From positions 1 through 64,000 of the forward strand of contig JBKJQN010000055.1 in NCBI GenBank assembly GCA_046593925.1: a stretch of DNA of 64,000 nucleotides, given 5' to 3'. The DNA comes from JAYVYM01 sp046593925 (GTDB lineage Bacteria > Actinomycetota > Actinomycetes > Mycobacteriales > SCTD01). Under the pieces are notes generated by a model. The model did not search any database, was not told the DNA's origin, and saw only the letters and a program-made list of their open reading frames with translations. The translations under genes and the position numbers were made by a program. Positions 27,735 to 35,619 of the stretch are shown here, piece by piece. Each line of letters begins with the position of its first letter. Positions within the stretch are counted from its first letter, which is position 1.

Positions 27735-28270
27735 TGGCCCGGGCAGGCATGACGCCGTCGTTGACGATGGGGACCGCGACGCTGGCGAGGACGAAGGTCC
27801 TCACCGCGACGGGCAGGCCGCTGAGAGCACTGCTCAGCGCCAAGTTCAGGGCTGTCAGCGTCGGGAACACGGCGACCCAGACCATCAGGGCGAGCTGGTG
27901 CTTGGACGGGGGCCCGAGGTCGGCATTCAGGGCGATCGCGGTTGCTGACCCCTGGCCGGCCGCCGTAACGACCTGGGCCCGAGGGTCGGTCGCGTTCCGG
28001 CGACCCGCACGCCCCGTTCCGCAGTGTGACCGGCGGCGTCGGCGACGACCCAGCCGTCGGCCTCGGTCGTGCAGCCCAGGTCGGTGTGCGGGACGAAGCG
28101 AGGGCGGACGAACGCCGCACGCGCGGAACGACCCTGCCGTCCTCGAGCTCGACGCCGACCAGCCGGTCCTGCTCGACCACGAGGCGGGCGACGCGGCCGG
28201 CGACGACGCCGATGGCCCGGGCGACGAGCTGCTCCCGGGCGTCGCCGGTGAGCTGGTGGAGGCGGTCGCG
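27735..28270 (-). pseudogene. Chimeric remnant: thioredoxin-reductase-like end joined to a monooxygenase membrane tail
   Basis: From 28270 downward the minus strand encodes LTGDAREQLVARAIGVVAGRV, VEQDRLVGVELEDGRVVPR, FVRPRFVPHTDLG, TEADGWVVADAAGHT and GQGSATAIALNADL. These are the C-terminal features of a TrxB-like FAD oxidoreductase, spread over at least two frames. It then runs into HQLALMVWVAVFPTLTALNLAL and LRTFVLASVAVPIV-like sequence, the membrane tail seen on antibiotic-biosynthesis-monooxygenase proteins. Two unrelated genes have been joined by deletion. Confidence 0.55.
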
Positions 28271-28278
28271 CCCTGCTG

Positions 28279-28701
28279 CTACGCCACCGGCCTGCGCTGA
28301 GCCAGCCGGACACTGTTGCCCGAGGGGTCGCGGAAGCCGCAGTCGATCCCGTACGGCTGCTCGGTCGGCGTCTCGGTGAACTCCACGCCCCGCGCAGAGA
28401 GCTCCTCGTAGGCCTTCACGGCGTCGTCCGTGGCCAGGAACAGGGTGCCCGCGAAGCCCTTTGCTGTGAGTTCCGCGATCTGGGTCCCGGTGGTGGCGTC
28501 GACCATCGGCGGACCGGGGATCGCCATGAGCACCAGGGTGAGGTCGTCCTGGCCAGGAGGCGCCACGGTGAGCCAGCGGAAGCCGCCCATCTCGGCGACG
28601 GTGACGTCCTCACGTACCTCGAAGCCGACCTTGTTCGTCCAGAAGTCCAGGGCGGCGTCCTGGTCATGCACCCAGAGCTGGGTGGTGCTGATGCGGATCA
28701 T
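28279..28701 (-). CDS. VOC (glyoxalase/bleomycin-resistance) family protein
   Basis: This 140-residue protein has the paired beta-alpha-beta-beta-beta fold: TQLWVHDQDAALDFWTNKVGFEVREDV, then YEELSARGVEFTETPTEQPYG and FRDPSGNSVRLAQ, with a metal-ligand Glu position replaced in part. The ATG is preceded by GGAGGACACC. Likely a small-molecule binding or modifying enzyme; the substrate is unknown. It lies 54 bases downstream of the AraC-type gene on the same strand, a common AraC-VOC pair. Confidence 0.88.
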   Translation of the reverse strand: MIRISTTQLWVHDQDAALDFWTNKVGFEVREDVTVAEMGGFRWLTVAPPGQDDLTLVLMAIPGPPMVDATTGTQIAELTAKGFAGTLFLATDDAVKAYEELSARGVEFTETPTEQPYGIDCGFRDPSGNSVRLAQRRPVA

Positions 28702-28755
28702 GGTGTCCTCCGTGGTGGTTCCGGGGTTCAGCTGAGAGGACCGTACGGAGGCGGC

Positions 28756-29184
28756 TCACCGGCTGTCTTCTCCGATCGTGCTGTTGCCGGGCCGGCCGTA
28801 CGCCTTGAGCACGCAGAGCGGGATGCGGGTCAGGCTCGCCGCGGACGGAAACGAGGCGCGGTACTGCGTGGGAGTCACGCCGTAGGCCCTCGTGAAGCTC
28901 GACGTGAACGATCCCACGCTTGTGAGGCCGACCTGCATGCAGATGTCCGCGACCGAGTAGTCGGTTCCGCGCAGCAGGGTCGCGGTGCGCTCGAGCCGCC
29001 GGGCGAGCAGGTAGGAGTACGGCGACTCACCAAAGGCCCGCTTGAATGCCCGGCTGAAGTGCGCGCGCGACAGGCAAGCCGCTGCCGCGAGGTCGTCGAC
29101 CGTGAGCGGCTCGGTGTACCGGGCGTCGGCCAGGTCGCGGGCGCGCACCAGGTGGCGGACCGCAGGCACCCCGCCGACGCGCAC
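28756..29184 (-). CDS. AraC-family transcriptional regulator (DNA-binding domain only)
   Basis: This 142-residue protein consists mostly of the two AraC helix-turn-helix units: LTVDDLAAAACLSRAHFSRAFKRAFGESPYSYLLARRLERTATLL and ADICMQVGLTSVGSFTSSFTRAYGVTPTQYR. It has no ligand-binding arm, as in stand-alone AraC proteins found beside VOC genes. It probably regulates the downstream VOC gene. Confidence 0.88.
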   Translation of the reverse strand: MRVGGVPAVRHLVRARDLADARYTEPLTVDDLAAAACLSRAHFSRAFKRAFGESPYSYLLARRLERTATLLRGTDYSVADICMQVGLTSVGSFTSSFTRAYGVTPTQYRASFPSAASLTRIPLCVLKAYGRPGNSTIGEDSR

Positions 29185-29293
29185 CAGGTAAGGGTAGAGC
29201 CGCCGGCCTGCGCCGGCGGGCTCTTGCCGCGGGCTCCCCCGCTCTGCACGCTGCCGCGTCGTGACGACGACCTGCGGTGCGTCCCTGCTCTAG

Positions 29294-29545
29294 CGGCGCT
29301 GGGTCGACGGCTGGAACGCCCGTGACGTCGAGGGTGCTCCCGCCGGCTGCGCGGACGACCTCGTCGCCAGCTCCCTGACGGCGGCGCGGGTGGTCCGCGA
29401 CAGTGGCGGGACGATCCGCGGGAAGGCGGCGCTGCGGGCGTACTGGACGGCGCGGCGCTGCGGGGGCAATCCCGACCTGCGCTTCGACCTCGTGGCGGTC
29501 TACGAGGGGGTCGGCGCCCTCGCAGGAGCGTGGTGTCCGCAGCGT
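29294..29545 (+). pseudogene. NTF2/SnoaL-like protein remnant
   Basis: The open frame RRWVDGWNARDVEGAPAGCADD, then VVRDSGGTIRGKAALRAYWT and NPDLRFDLVAVYEGVGAL, matches a SnoaL-like nuclear-transport-factor-2 fold. A stop at 29291-29293 lies immediately before it, no start codon is available, and the last two strands are lost after 29545. Confidence 0.6.
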
Positions 29546-30071
29546 GACCCCGGCCTTGCCGAGCTGCGGCGAATCCATGGGACTCGGCCGATTCGGCGGA
29601 TCCAGGTCTGCCGCAAGACGTCGTCTCGGTCCCGCAGCGGCTACGGGAGGACGACGAACCGACGATCGCGGTCGGCGACATACGGCGGCGTCGTTGCCCC
29701 GGAGGCGGTCGCGGGCGACAGCAGCGTGCGGCACCTGCTGCTCATCGCCAGCTACCTGCCAAGGTCGGGCAGAGCCCGTCGTCGTCCAGCGACGACGACC
29801 AAGCAGTCGGTCCAGGCTGCGGCCTGCCACCAGGTCCCTTCGACCTTCCTGGTCTGTGCGCAGAACAGGGAACCCCGGCAGCGCGGGTTCGCCCGGAGGG
29901 CCGGGGTCGTGGTCGAGCTCGAAGCCGGCCACCACCCGCTCCTGCCCAGCGCACCGCCGTACGGGACGTGGCGATGACCCTGAGGCCGCGGCAGCCGGGC
30001 TACGCGCGACGAGCGACGTTTCACAGCGTGGGGCGGTCCCTACGCATGCGGACCCGGATCGTCGGCTTCGA
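29546..30071. other. About 0.5 kb with no supportable gene
   Basis: Several short overlapping frames on both strands have no recognisable domain, promoter or repeat. Confidence 0.5.
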
Positions 30072-30416
30072 TCAGCGGGCTGGTACTTCCTCGACGTCGA
30101 ACACGTTGCTCAGGCCGCCGAGCCCGATGATGCGTGTCAGCCGTGGGGACACGCCGCGCATGGTCAGCCGGCCGTCCCGCTGGCGGAGCTGCCGGTGCGT
30201 CGACAGCAGCAGTCGCAGCAGGGCTGACGAGAGGACCTCGCACTGCGCGAGGTCGATCACCAGCTCCTCGGGACGCAGCGAGAGCGCGTCCTGGATCTGG
30301 GACTGCAACCAGGCCTCGACCCAGTCGCCGTCCTCACCCACCACCAGCACCACGAGCGGCAGATCGTGCTCGACCCGGCCGGAGTCAACCCGGCTGTCTA
30401 CCTGCGTGAGCGTCAT
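30072..30416 (-). CDS. STAS-domain protein (anti-sigma factor antagonist-like)
   Basis: This 114-residue STAS fold has WLQSQIQDALSLRPEELVIDLAQCEVLSSALLRLLLSTHRQLRQRDGRL, ending with LTRIIGLGGLSNVFDV. The phosphorylatable serine region (CEVLSSA) is present. The start at ATG 30416 has a perfect AAGGAGG six bases upstream. Such proteins bind anti-sigma factors in a partner-switching pathway; no anti-sigma or sigma gene lies next to it, so it acts in trans. Confidence 0.85.
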   Translation of the reverse strand: MTLTQVDSRVDSGRVEHDLPLVVLVVGEDGDWVEAWLQSQIQDALSLRPEELVIDLAQCEVLSSALLRLLLSTHRQLRQRDGRLTMRGVSPRLTRIIGLGGLSNVFDVEEVPAR

Positions 30417-30718
30417 GCGCACCTCCTTGTCTCCGTCAAGGTGGACGCGGCGTGTGACGGTCACTGCATCAACGCGTGACAGATCCGTGTCAGCCGCTCC
30501 ACGGGTCGGCGGGGGTTCCGGCTGGGTCTCCTCGGCCCACGAGACCGTCACCGACCTGTCGCAGGACTGAGGAAAGACCGTCACGTCCACCCCACAAGGT
30601 CGTCGACGAACAGCGCTGCCGCTGGCCAGAGGCCGTCGTCCGCTCGCCACCGGCGCGGGCGGGCGCCTCGACCTTGGAGTCCCGCCACGCGCCGGCACCG
30701 ACCCTCCCCAGATCCCGT

Positions 30719-31138
30719 ATGGCGGTGGTCGCCCTCGCTCCGCTGCTGGTCCTCGCGGCGGCCACCCCCTCCTCGGCAGGGCCGGGCCGGTCGCTCGCTC
30801 GCTCGCTCGCTGGTAGGTGGACGAGGGGGCCGGGGCCCATGTCATGCGGGACGCCGGCGGCCACCACCTCGACGGCCCGATCGGGGGCGAGGTGCGGACC
30901 CGTGCGGTGGTGGCCAGGCGGGGTATCCGTTCGGGTATCTCCACAGGGGCGCCGCGCCCACACACCCCGGGCACCTGGTGACCGTCCCGAACCGGCCGAC
31001 CCGCCGTGACCAGGCCACAGGCCGGATCGTCGACGATGCGGTCGTCTCGATCGGCGGGAAGGGCGCGTGCGACCAGGGCACGGTGCAGTGCGACTACTTC
31101 CCGGGCGCCATCGACCGGTTCCAGGTGGACGCCGGCTG
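30719..31138 (+). pseudogene. Decayed secreted-protein gene with a tetranucleotide repeat
   Basis: ATG 30719 opens a signal-peptide-like stretch (VVALAPLLVLAAATPSSAG). It then meets five TCGC units at 30791-30810 and continues in a frame that looks non-coding. Downstream, in another frame, GRIVDDAVVSIGGKGACDQGTVQCDYFPGAIDRFQVDAG ends in a stop at 31138 and looks like a real C-terminus with two cysteines. I do not recognise the family. The tetranucleotide repeat could have caused the frame loss. Bases 30417-30718 upstream show no gene. Confidence 0.45.
30791..30810 (+). repeat. Tetranucleotide repeat (TCGC)x5
   Basis: Five perfect units lie just after a predicted signal peptide. A four-base unit changes frame with each slippage event. 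Confidence 0.9.
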
Positions 31139-31167
31139 ATCCCGGGTCAGCGGGCACGTCCCGGCGA

Positions 31168-31833
31168 TCATGGGCGACCGGCGCGGTCCCGCGGGCAGGT
31201 GAGGCGCGCCCACCAGGCACCGAAGGTGACACCGGCAAGGACCTGGGCCAGCGCGACCAGGGGGAGCCCCAGGTCCCGGAAGCCCTGGTAGCTCGACACC
31301 TCCCGCTGCAGGGTGCGCGATCCGGGCTGGCCGACGAGAACGATGCCGAGCAGGAAGACGACGAGCGCGGCGACGGCTGCGCTGGCGATGACGACCGCGC
31401 GGCGCCGCGGGAGGCCGCGCACCCCGGCGACGGCGAAGACGGATCCGAGCAGGACCGCCAGCAGGGCGATCCAGAGCAGTCCGCGAACGAGGACCGTTGT
31501 CGTGACGTCACCGGTGGTGGGCGGCAGCCCGAGGGCGCGCTCACCACGGAACAGGGCCGTGACGGCGGCGAACGGGTACGTCGCGGAGCGGCCCTCGGCG
31601 ACGGCCACCACGACCAGGGTGATCAGCCACGCGGCGGCGGCCAGCCCACTGGCGACGAGGGCGCCCCGGATGAGCTCCAGCTGGCCGGGTCCCTGCCGCT
31701 TCGGCAGCTCGCGGCGCCGGGTGCCCGGCCTGGCCCACGACACCGAGGTGTCCACGCGAGGTCGTACGTGGCGTACGTCTTGGGAGGTGTCCGTGCTCGA
31801 GACTGTCGTGTTCTGTGCCGGGCTCGCGATCAC
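31168..31833 (-). CDS. Integral membrane protein of unknown function
   Basis: This 221-residue protein has a basic, disordered N-terminal 50 residues followed by four membrane segments (around residues 60-80, 115-140, 145-165 and 190-210; for example LVASGLAAAAWLITLVVVAVA and AVVIASAAVAALVVFLLGIVLV). No known domain is recognised. It may well start at a later internal codon. Nothing adjacent suggests a role. Confidence 0.6.
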   Translation of the reverse strand: MIASPAQNTTVSSTDTSQDVRHVRPRVDTSVSWARPGTRRRELPKRQGPGQLELIRGALVASGLAAAAWLITLVVVAVAEGRSATYPFAAVTALFRGERALGLPPTTGDVTTTVLVRGLLWIALLAVLLGSVFAVAGVRGLPRRRAVVIASAAVAALVVFLLGIVLVGQPGSRTLQREVSSYQGFRDLGLPLVALAQVLAGVTFGAWWARLTCPRDRAGRP

Positions 31834-32298
31834 GTGGCGGCTCCTTGCGCTCGGGTCCCGCGCTACGGGCTTCCTGTAGGTCTGCCCGGCCGGTGTGGCG
31901 GATCAGGCCCGGACGTGTGACAGAGCCGTGACAACCGGTGCGCCGACGTGGTCAGCCACGGGTCACGCGGGTCATGACGGCCCGCTCCCAGGACCGGCTG
32001 CGCCGGCGGGCGTGCTGCACCCTCGGCCCATCGCAGGGGCTCGTCGTGCCGGTCCTCGCGGCTGGGAGAGCTGTCGACGGGCGTCATCGCGCGGTCCTGC
32101 GCCGCGCCACCTGCAGCTGTGCGCTCGGGTCCAACCGTTGCGCCACCGCAGTCCTTTGTGCCTCGGCCATCCGTTGCCTCCGCGTGAGCCAGCTGCCCTG
32201 GACGCTTGTCAGCCTGGCTCGACCCCATGGCGGGGGGTCCCGGTCCGATGACAGAGCTGTGTCATCGCCGGTGCTCCGGCGCCCCCGCCTAGCCGGCG
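31834..32298. other. Intergenic stretch upstream of the two-component operon
   Basis: No gene is supportable on either strand. It would contain the promoter of the response regulator operon, but no clear motif is visible. Confidence 0.4.
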
Positions 32299-32313
32299 GT
32301 GCACGATGGTGCG

Positions 32314-32988
32314 GTGGCCGACCTGCTTCTCGTCGAGGACGACGACGGCATCCGGCTGTCCCTTCAGCTCGCCCTCGAGGACGAGGGGCACCGGGTGGTC
32401 GCCGTCCCCACCGCGGAGACGGGACTGTCCAGGGCAGCGGTCGAGTCCTTCGACGCGGTGCTCGTCGACCTGACCCTGCCGGGGATGGACGGCTACGACC
32501 TGATCCGCGCCGTACGGCGGGCCAGCGACGTGCCGATCGTCGTGGTGAGCGCGCGGGACGACACGCACGACATCGTGGCCGCGCTCGAGGCCGGTGCCGA
32601 CGACTACGTGGTCAAGCCGGTGCCGGTGAAGGAGCTGGCCGCCCGGCTGCGGGCGCTGCGGCGTCGCATCCGGACCGCCGAGCCCACCTCGCCGGTCACC
32701 GTCGTCGGCGAGCTGGAGATCTGCCCGGCCGCCGGTGAGGTGCGGTTCCAGGGCGAGCCGGTCAGCCTCACGCGGACCGAGTTCAGGCTGCTCTGCGAGC
32801 TCGCGAGGCAGGTCGGGCAGGTCCTGTCCCGGGCCCAGCTCCTCACCAGGGTCTGGGAGTACGACTTCGGCGACGAGCGACTCGTCGACGTCCACGTCGG
32901 GCGGCTGCGCCGCAAGATCGAGGCGGACCCGGCCGAGCCGCAGCACCTGGTCACGGTGCGCGGGTTGGGCTACAAGCTCCAGCGGTGA
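32314..32988 (+). CDS. OmpR-family response regulator
   Basis: This protein of about 224 residues has a receiver domain (LLLVEDDDGIRLSLQLALEDEG acidic pocket, phospho-acceptor Asp in DAVLVDLTLPGMDGYDL, conserved Lys in DDYVVKPV). A winged-helix DNA-binding domain follows (LTRTEFRLLCELA, DVHVGRLRRKIEADP, VRGLGYKL). GTG 32314 puts the start right before the receiver; GTG 32299 is an alternative. Its stop overlaps the kinase start (GTGA), so the two form a coupled two-component system resembling CseB-CseC or MtrA-MtrB. Confidence 0.9.
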   Translation: MADLLLVEDDDGIRLSLQLALEDEGHRVVAVPTAETGLSRAAVESFDAVLVDLTLPGMDGYDLIRAVRRASDVPIVVVSARDDTHDIVAALEAGADDYVVKPVPVKELAARLRALRRRIRTAEPTSPVTVVGELEICPAAGEVRFQGEPVSLTRTEFRLLCELARQVGQVLSRAQLLTRVWEYDFGDERLVDVHVGRLRRKIEADPAEPQHLVTVRGLGYKLQR

Positions 32989-34319
32989 GGCGGGCCGGGC
33001 TTCGCAGCCGCATCACCGCACTGTTCGCCGTCGGCGCGCTCGTCAGCTGCGCCGCACTGGCGCTCGGGGCGTACGAGCTCACCCGGGCGACGCTGGTCCC
33101 CGAGCGCGAGCGGACCGCGGTCCGGGCCGCCTACTACGACGCCGCCACGGTCCAGGCCGGGCTCAGCGTCGACGACCCAGACCTCGTCTCCGTGCTGCGC
33201 AGTGTCGACACGGGCTCGACGCGCAGGCCGGTGGTCCGGCGCGGCGGGACCTGGTTCGCGCGCACCGCGGACTCCGGTCTGACCGCGGCGATCCCGCGGA
33301 GCCTGCAGGCGCTGGCCGAACAGGGCCGTCCCGGCGTGCAGCGGGTCCGGGTCGAGGGGCGGCCGTTCCTGGTGACGATGATCCCGCTCGCCCCGGTCCA
33401 GGCCACCTACTACGAGCTGAACGACCTGAGCGAGATCCAGGGGACCTTGCGCTCCCTGTCCACGACGCTCGGCCTCGTCGCGCTCGCGACAGCGGTGGCG
33501 GGGGCGCTGGTCGGACGGTGGGCGAGCGGGCGGGTGCTGAGACCGCTCGCCTCGGTCGAGCACGCGGCGACCATGATCGTGCAGGGGAACCTGGGCGTCC
33601 GACTCGATGCCGCCCGGGAGCCCGACCTGCGTCGCTTCACCAGCTCCTTCAACACGATGGTGGACGCGCTGGCGGCGCGGATGGAACGCGACCGGCGCTT
33701 CGCCGCGGACGTCAGCCACGAGCTGAGGTCGCCTCTGCAGACGCTGTCCAGCGCCGCCGAGGTCCTCGACCGTCGCCGGGACGACCTCGACGACCGCTCC
33801 GCGGCCGCGGTCCAGCTGGTGACCAAGGAGATCGGCCGTTTCCAGCAGCTCGTCACCGACCTGCTCGAGCTGGCCAAGGGCGACCGGCCGCCCGACCTGT
33901 CCGACGTCGACGTCGCCGCGCTCCTGCGGGCGGTCTGCCAGGAGCGCGGTACGCCCGTCGAGGCCGGCGGCCCCCTGGTCGTCCGGGCCGACGTGCGCCG
34001 ACTGCGGCAGGTCCTCGCGAACCTGCTCGACAACGCCGACCGGCACGGCGGCGGTCCGGTGGCCGCTCGGGCGTACCGGGTGGGCAGCACCGTCCGGCTC
34101 GAAATCGACGACGACGGCCCCGGCGTGCCGGTGGAGGAGCGAGGCCTCGTGTTCGACCGGTTCGGCCGAGGCGGTGGGGCCGGGGTGCGGGGCAGCAGGG
34201 AGGGGACCGGTCTGGGACTGGCCCTGGTCGCGCAGCACGTGGCCGCGCACCACGGCGAGGTGGCAGTCGTCGACCGGCCGGGGGGCGGCGCGCGCTTCGT
34301 CGTGGCGCTGCCGGCGTGA
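32985..34319 (+). CDS. Membrane sensor histidine kinase
   Basis: This 444-residue protein has two N-terminal membrane segments (residues 8-30 and about 150-175) flanking an extracytoplasmic sensor, then HAMP. The H-box is RRFAADVSHELRSPLQTL, the N-box is LANLLDNADRHG, and the G-boxes are DDGPGVP and EGTGLGLAL. It autophosphorylates and passes phosphate to the coupled regulator upstream. It starts at a GTGA overlap and ends in another GTGA overlap with the lipoprotein gene. Confidence 0.92.
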   Translation: MRRAGLRSRITALFAVGALVSCAALALGAYELTRATLVPERERTAVRAAYYDAATVQAGLSVDDPDLVSVLRSVDTGSTRRPVVRRGGTWFARTADSGLTAAIPRSLQALAEQGRPGVQRVRVEGRPFLVTMIPLAPVQATYYELNDLSEIQGTLRSLSTTLGLVALATAVAGALVGRWASGRVLRPLASVEHAATMIVQGNLGVRLDAAREPDLRRFTSSFNTMVDALAARMERDRRFAADVSHELRSPLQTLSSAAEVLDRRRDDLDDRSAAAVQLVTKEIGRFQQLVTDLLELAKGDRPPDLSDVDVAALLRAVCQERGTPVEAGGPLVVRADVRRLRQVLANLLDNADRHGGGPVAARAYRVGSTVRLEIDDDGPGVPVEERGLVFDRFGRGGGAGVRGSREGTGLGLALVAQHVAAHHGEVAVVDRPGGGARFVVALPA

Positions 34320-34885
34320 GGGGCGGCCGAGCAGTGCTCCTGCTCGTCGCCGCCCTGGTCCTCGGGCTGACCGGCTGCGGTGTGCGGCCGGAGCGGCAGG
34401 CCCGGGCACTGGGCGCGCAGGACGCGCCCGCCGGTGTCCTGGTGACCCCGTCCGGCTCGGCACCGGCGACGGGGACGAGCAACGAGCAGCTGGCCTTCGT
34501 CCGGGACGCCCACCTGGCCATGGTCACCCGGGCTGCGGCCGAGGTCACTCCCGCGGCGGTGCTGCGGGACCTGCTCGGCGGGCCACTGCCCGCCGAACGG
34601 GACCAGGGGCTCACGACAGTGCTGCCCGCCGGGGCGGGCTCGCTGGTGGCTGTTGCGGGTGGCGTGGCCTCGGTGTCGCTCAGCGGAGCCCTGCTCGACA
34701 GCGGCCGCAGCGACCAGGTGCTCGCCCTGGCACAGGTCGTCGTGACGCTGGACGCGCTGCCCGAGGTGACCGGCGTGCGCTTCCTGCGCGACGGCCATCC
34801 CCTCCCGGTGCCGCGGGCCGACGGTGCGATCGTGGGGACCCCGCTCACTGCTGCGGACTACGGGGACCTGCTCGCTCCGGGGTGA
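34316..34885 (+). CDS. GerMN-domain lipoprotein
   Basis: This 189-residue protein has a lipoprotein signal peptide with lipobox (LVLGLTGCG). Residues 50-150 carry a GerMN-type domain (LLGGPLPAERDQGLTTVLPAG, VASVSLSGALLDS, LALAQVVVTLDALPEVTGVRFL). It is translated from a GTGA overlap with the kinase stop. The arrangement regulator-kinase-lipoprotein parallels MtrA-MtrB-LpqB and the CseA lipoprotein of the Cse system, but here the lipoprotein is short and lacks the LpqB propeller. It likely modulates the kinase outside the membrane. Confidence 0.85.
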   Translation: MRGGRAVLLLVAALVLGLTGCGVRPERQARALGAQDAPAGVLVTPSGSAPATGTSNEQLAFVRDAHLAMVTRAAAEVTPAAVLRDLLGGPLPAERDQGLTTVLPAGAGSLVAVAGGVASVSLSGALLDSGRSDQVLALAQVVVTLDALPEVTGVRFLRDGHPLPVPRADGAIVGTPLTAADYGDLLAPG

Positions 34886-35016
34886 GCGCCGCTCCGGCGT
34901 GACCGTCGGGCCGGATGACGCACGGGAAGCACGAGCCATCGAGGCGAGGGGTGCCCTCGGCCGCAGGGAGCAGGTCCGGCCAGCGGCCGGCGTCCGTCCC
35001 CTTCAGCGGTCCCGAC

Positions 35017-35418
35017 TCAGCCGGTGCCGGCCACCCACGGCCAGTGCTGCTCCGGCTGCTCTCCGGCAGCTGCGGCGAAGGCCCGCAGGGCATCGACCGC
35101 GGCCACCCTTTCCTCGGGCCGCATCCGGCTCAAGATCCCGGCGATGTCGGCCTCCCGGCGGCTCCGTACGCGGTCGAGCAGCGGCCGGCTCGCGGCGTGC
35201 ACGCCGACCTCGTCGGCGAGGACCGTGACCTTGAGCCCCCCTCGGCTGCCCAGGACGACGAGCGCCCGGTACTGGGGCAGCGTCAGGTCGCTCTGGACCT
35301 CGTCGACCGACCGGGCGGCGACCGCCACCAGCGCCCGCGAGGCGAGCAGGAACGGCTGCACGTCATCCGGACCGGCCGACTCATGGCGTGCAGGTCCCCG
35401 TCCCGCGGCGACCGCCAC
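35017..35418 (-). CDS. MarR-family regulator lacking part of the winged helix
   Basis: This 133-residue protein has the MarR helices ALVAVAARSVDEVQSDLTLPQYRALVVLGSRG and VLADEVGVHAASRPLLDRV, then jumps to RSRREADIAGILSRM. The recognition-helix end and beta-wing (about 35 residues, usually with a D-x-R-D/R motif) are absent although the frame is intact. It may be an inactivated or altered DNA binder. It is divergent from the ClC gene, with a palindrome between them. Confidence 0.7.
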   Translation of the reverse strand: MAVAAGRGPARHESAGPDDVQPFLLASRALVAVAARSVDEVQSDLTLPQYRALVVLGSRGGLKVTVLADEVGVHAASRPLLDRVRSRREADIAGILSRMRPEERVAAVDALRAFAAAAGEQPEQHWPWVAGTG

Positions 35419-35526
35419 CTGACCTCCTCCCGCCGCGGACCGCTGCGGTGCTGATCCAGGCCGGCTGCCTCGTCCCCACCTCGACGCCGCCGGCCCCGCC
35501 TCGTCTGGGCCACACGCTTCCCTGAC

Positions 35527-35547
35527 TCATGCATGCGTCATGCATGA
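35527..35547. promoter_or_regulatory. Near-perfect palindrome in the marR-ClC intergenic region
   Basis: TCATGCATG-CGT-CATGCATGA is a 21-base inverted repeat, differing from its own reverse complement only at the centre. It lies between the divergent MarR and ClC genes, as expected for a MarR operator overlapping both promoters. Confidence 0.6.
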
Positions 35548-35619
35548 TTGGAACGCCTCGCTCGACCGCAGAGCGGTCACGAGCCGCGAGAGGATGCAGA
35601 TGAACCACGAGGTGCCTGA

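Noticed and set aside
27966..27990. CGTAACG near the TrxB-like remnant
   Set aside because: The base triplet at the conserved offset is not GAC and no gene follows in the right orientation.
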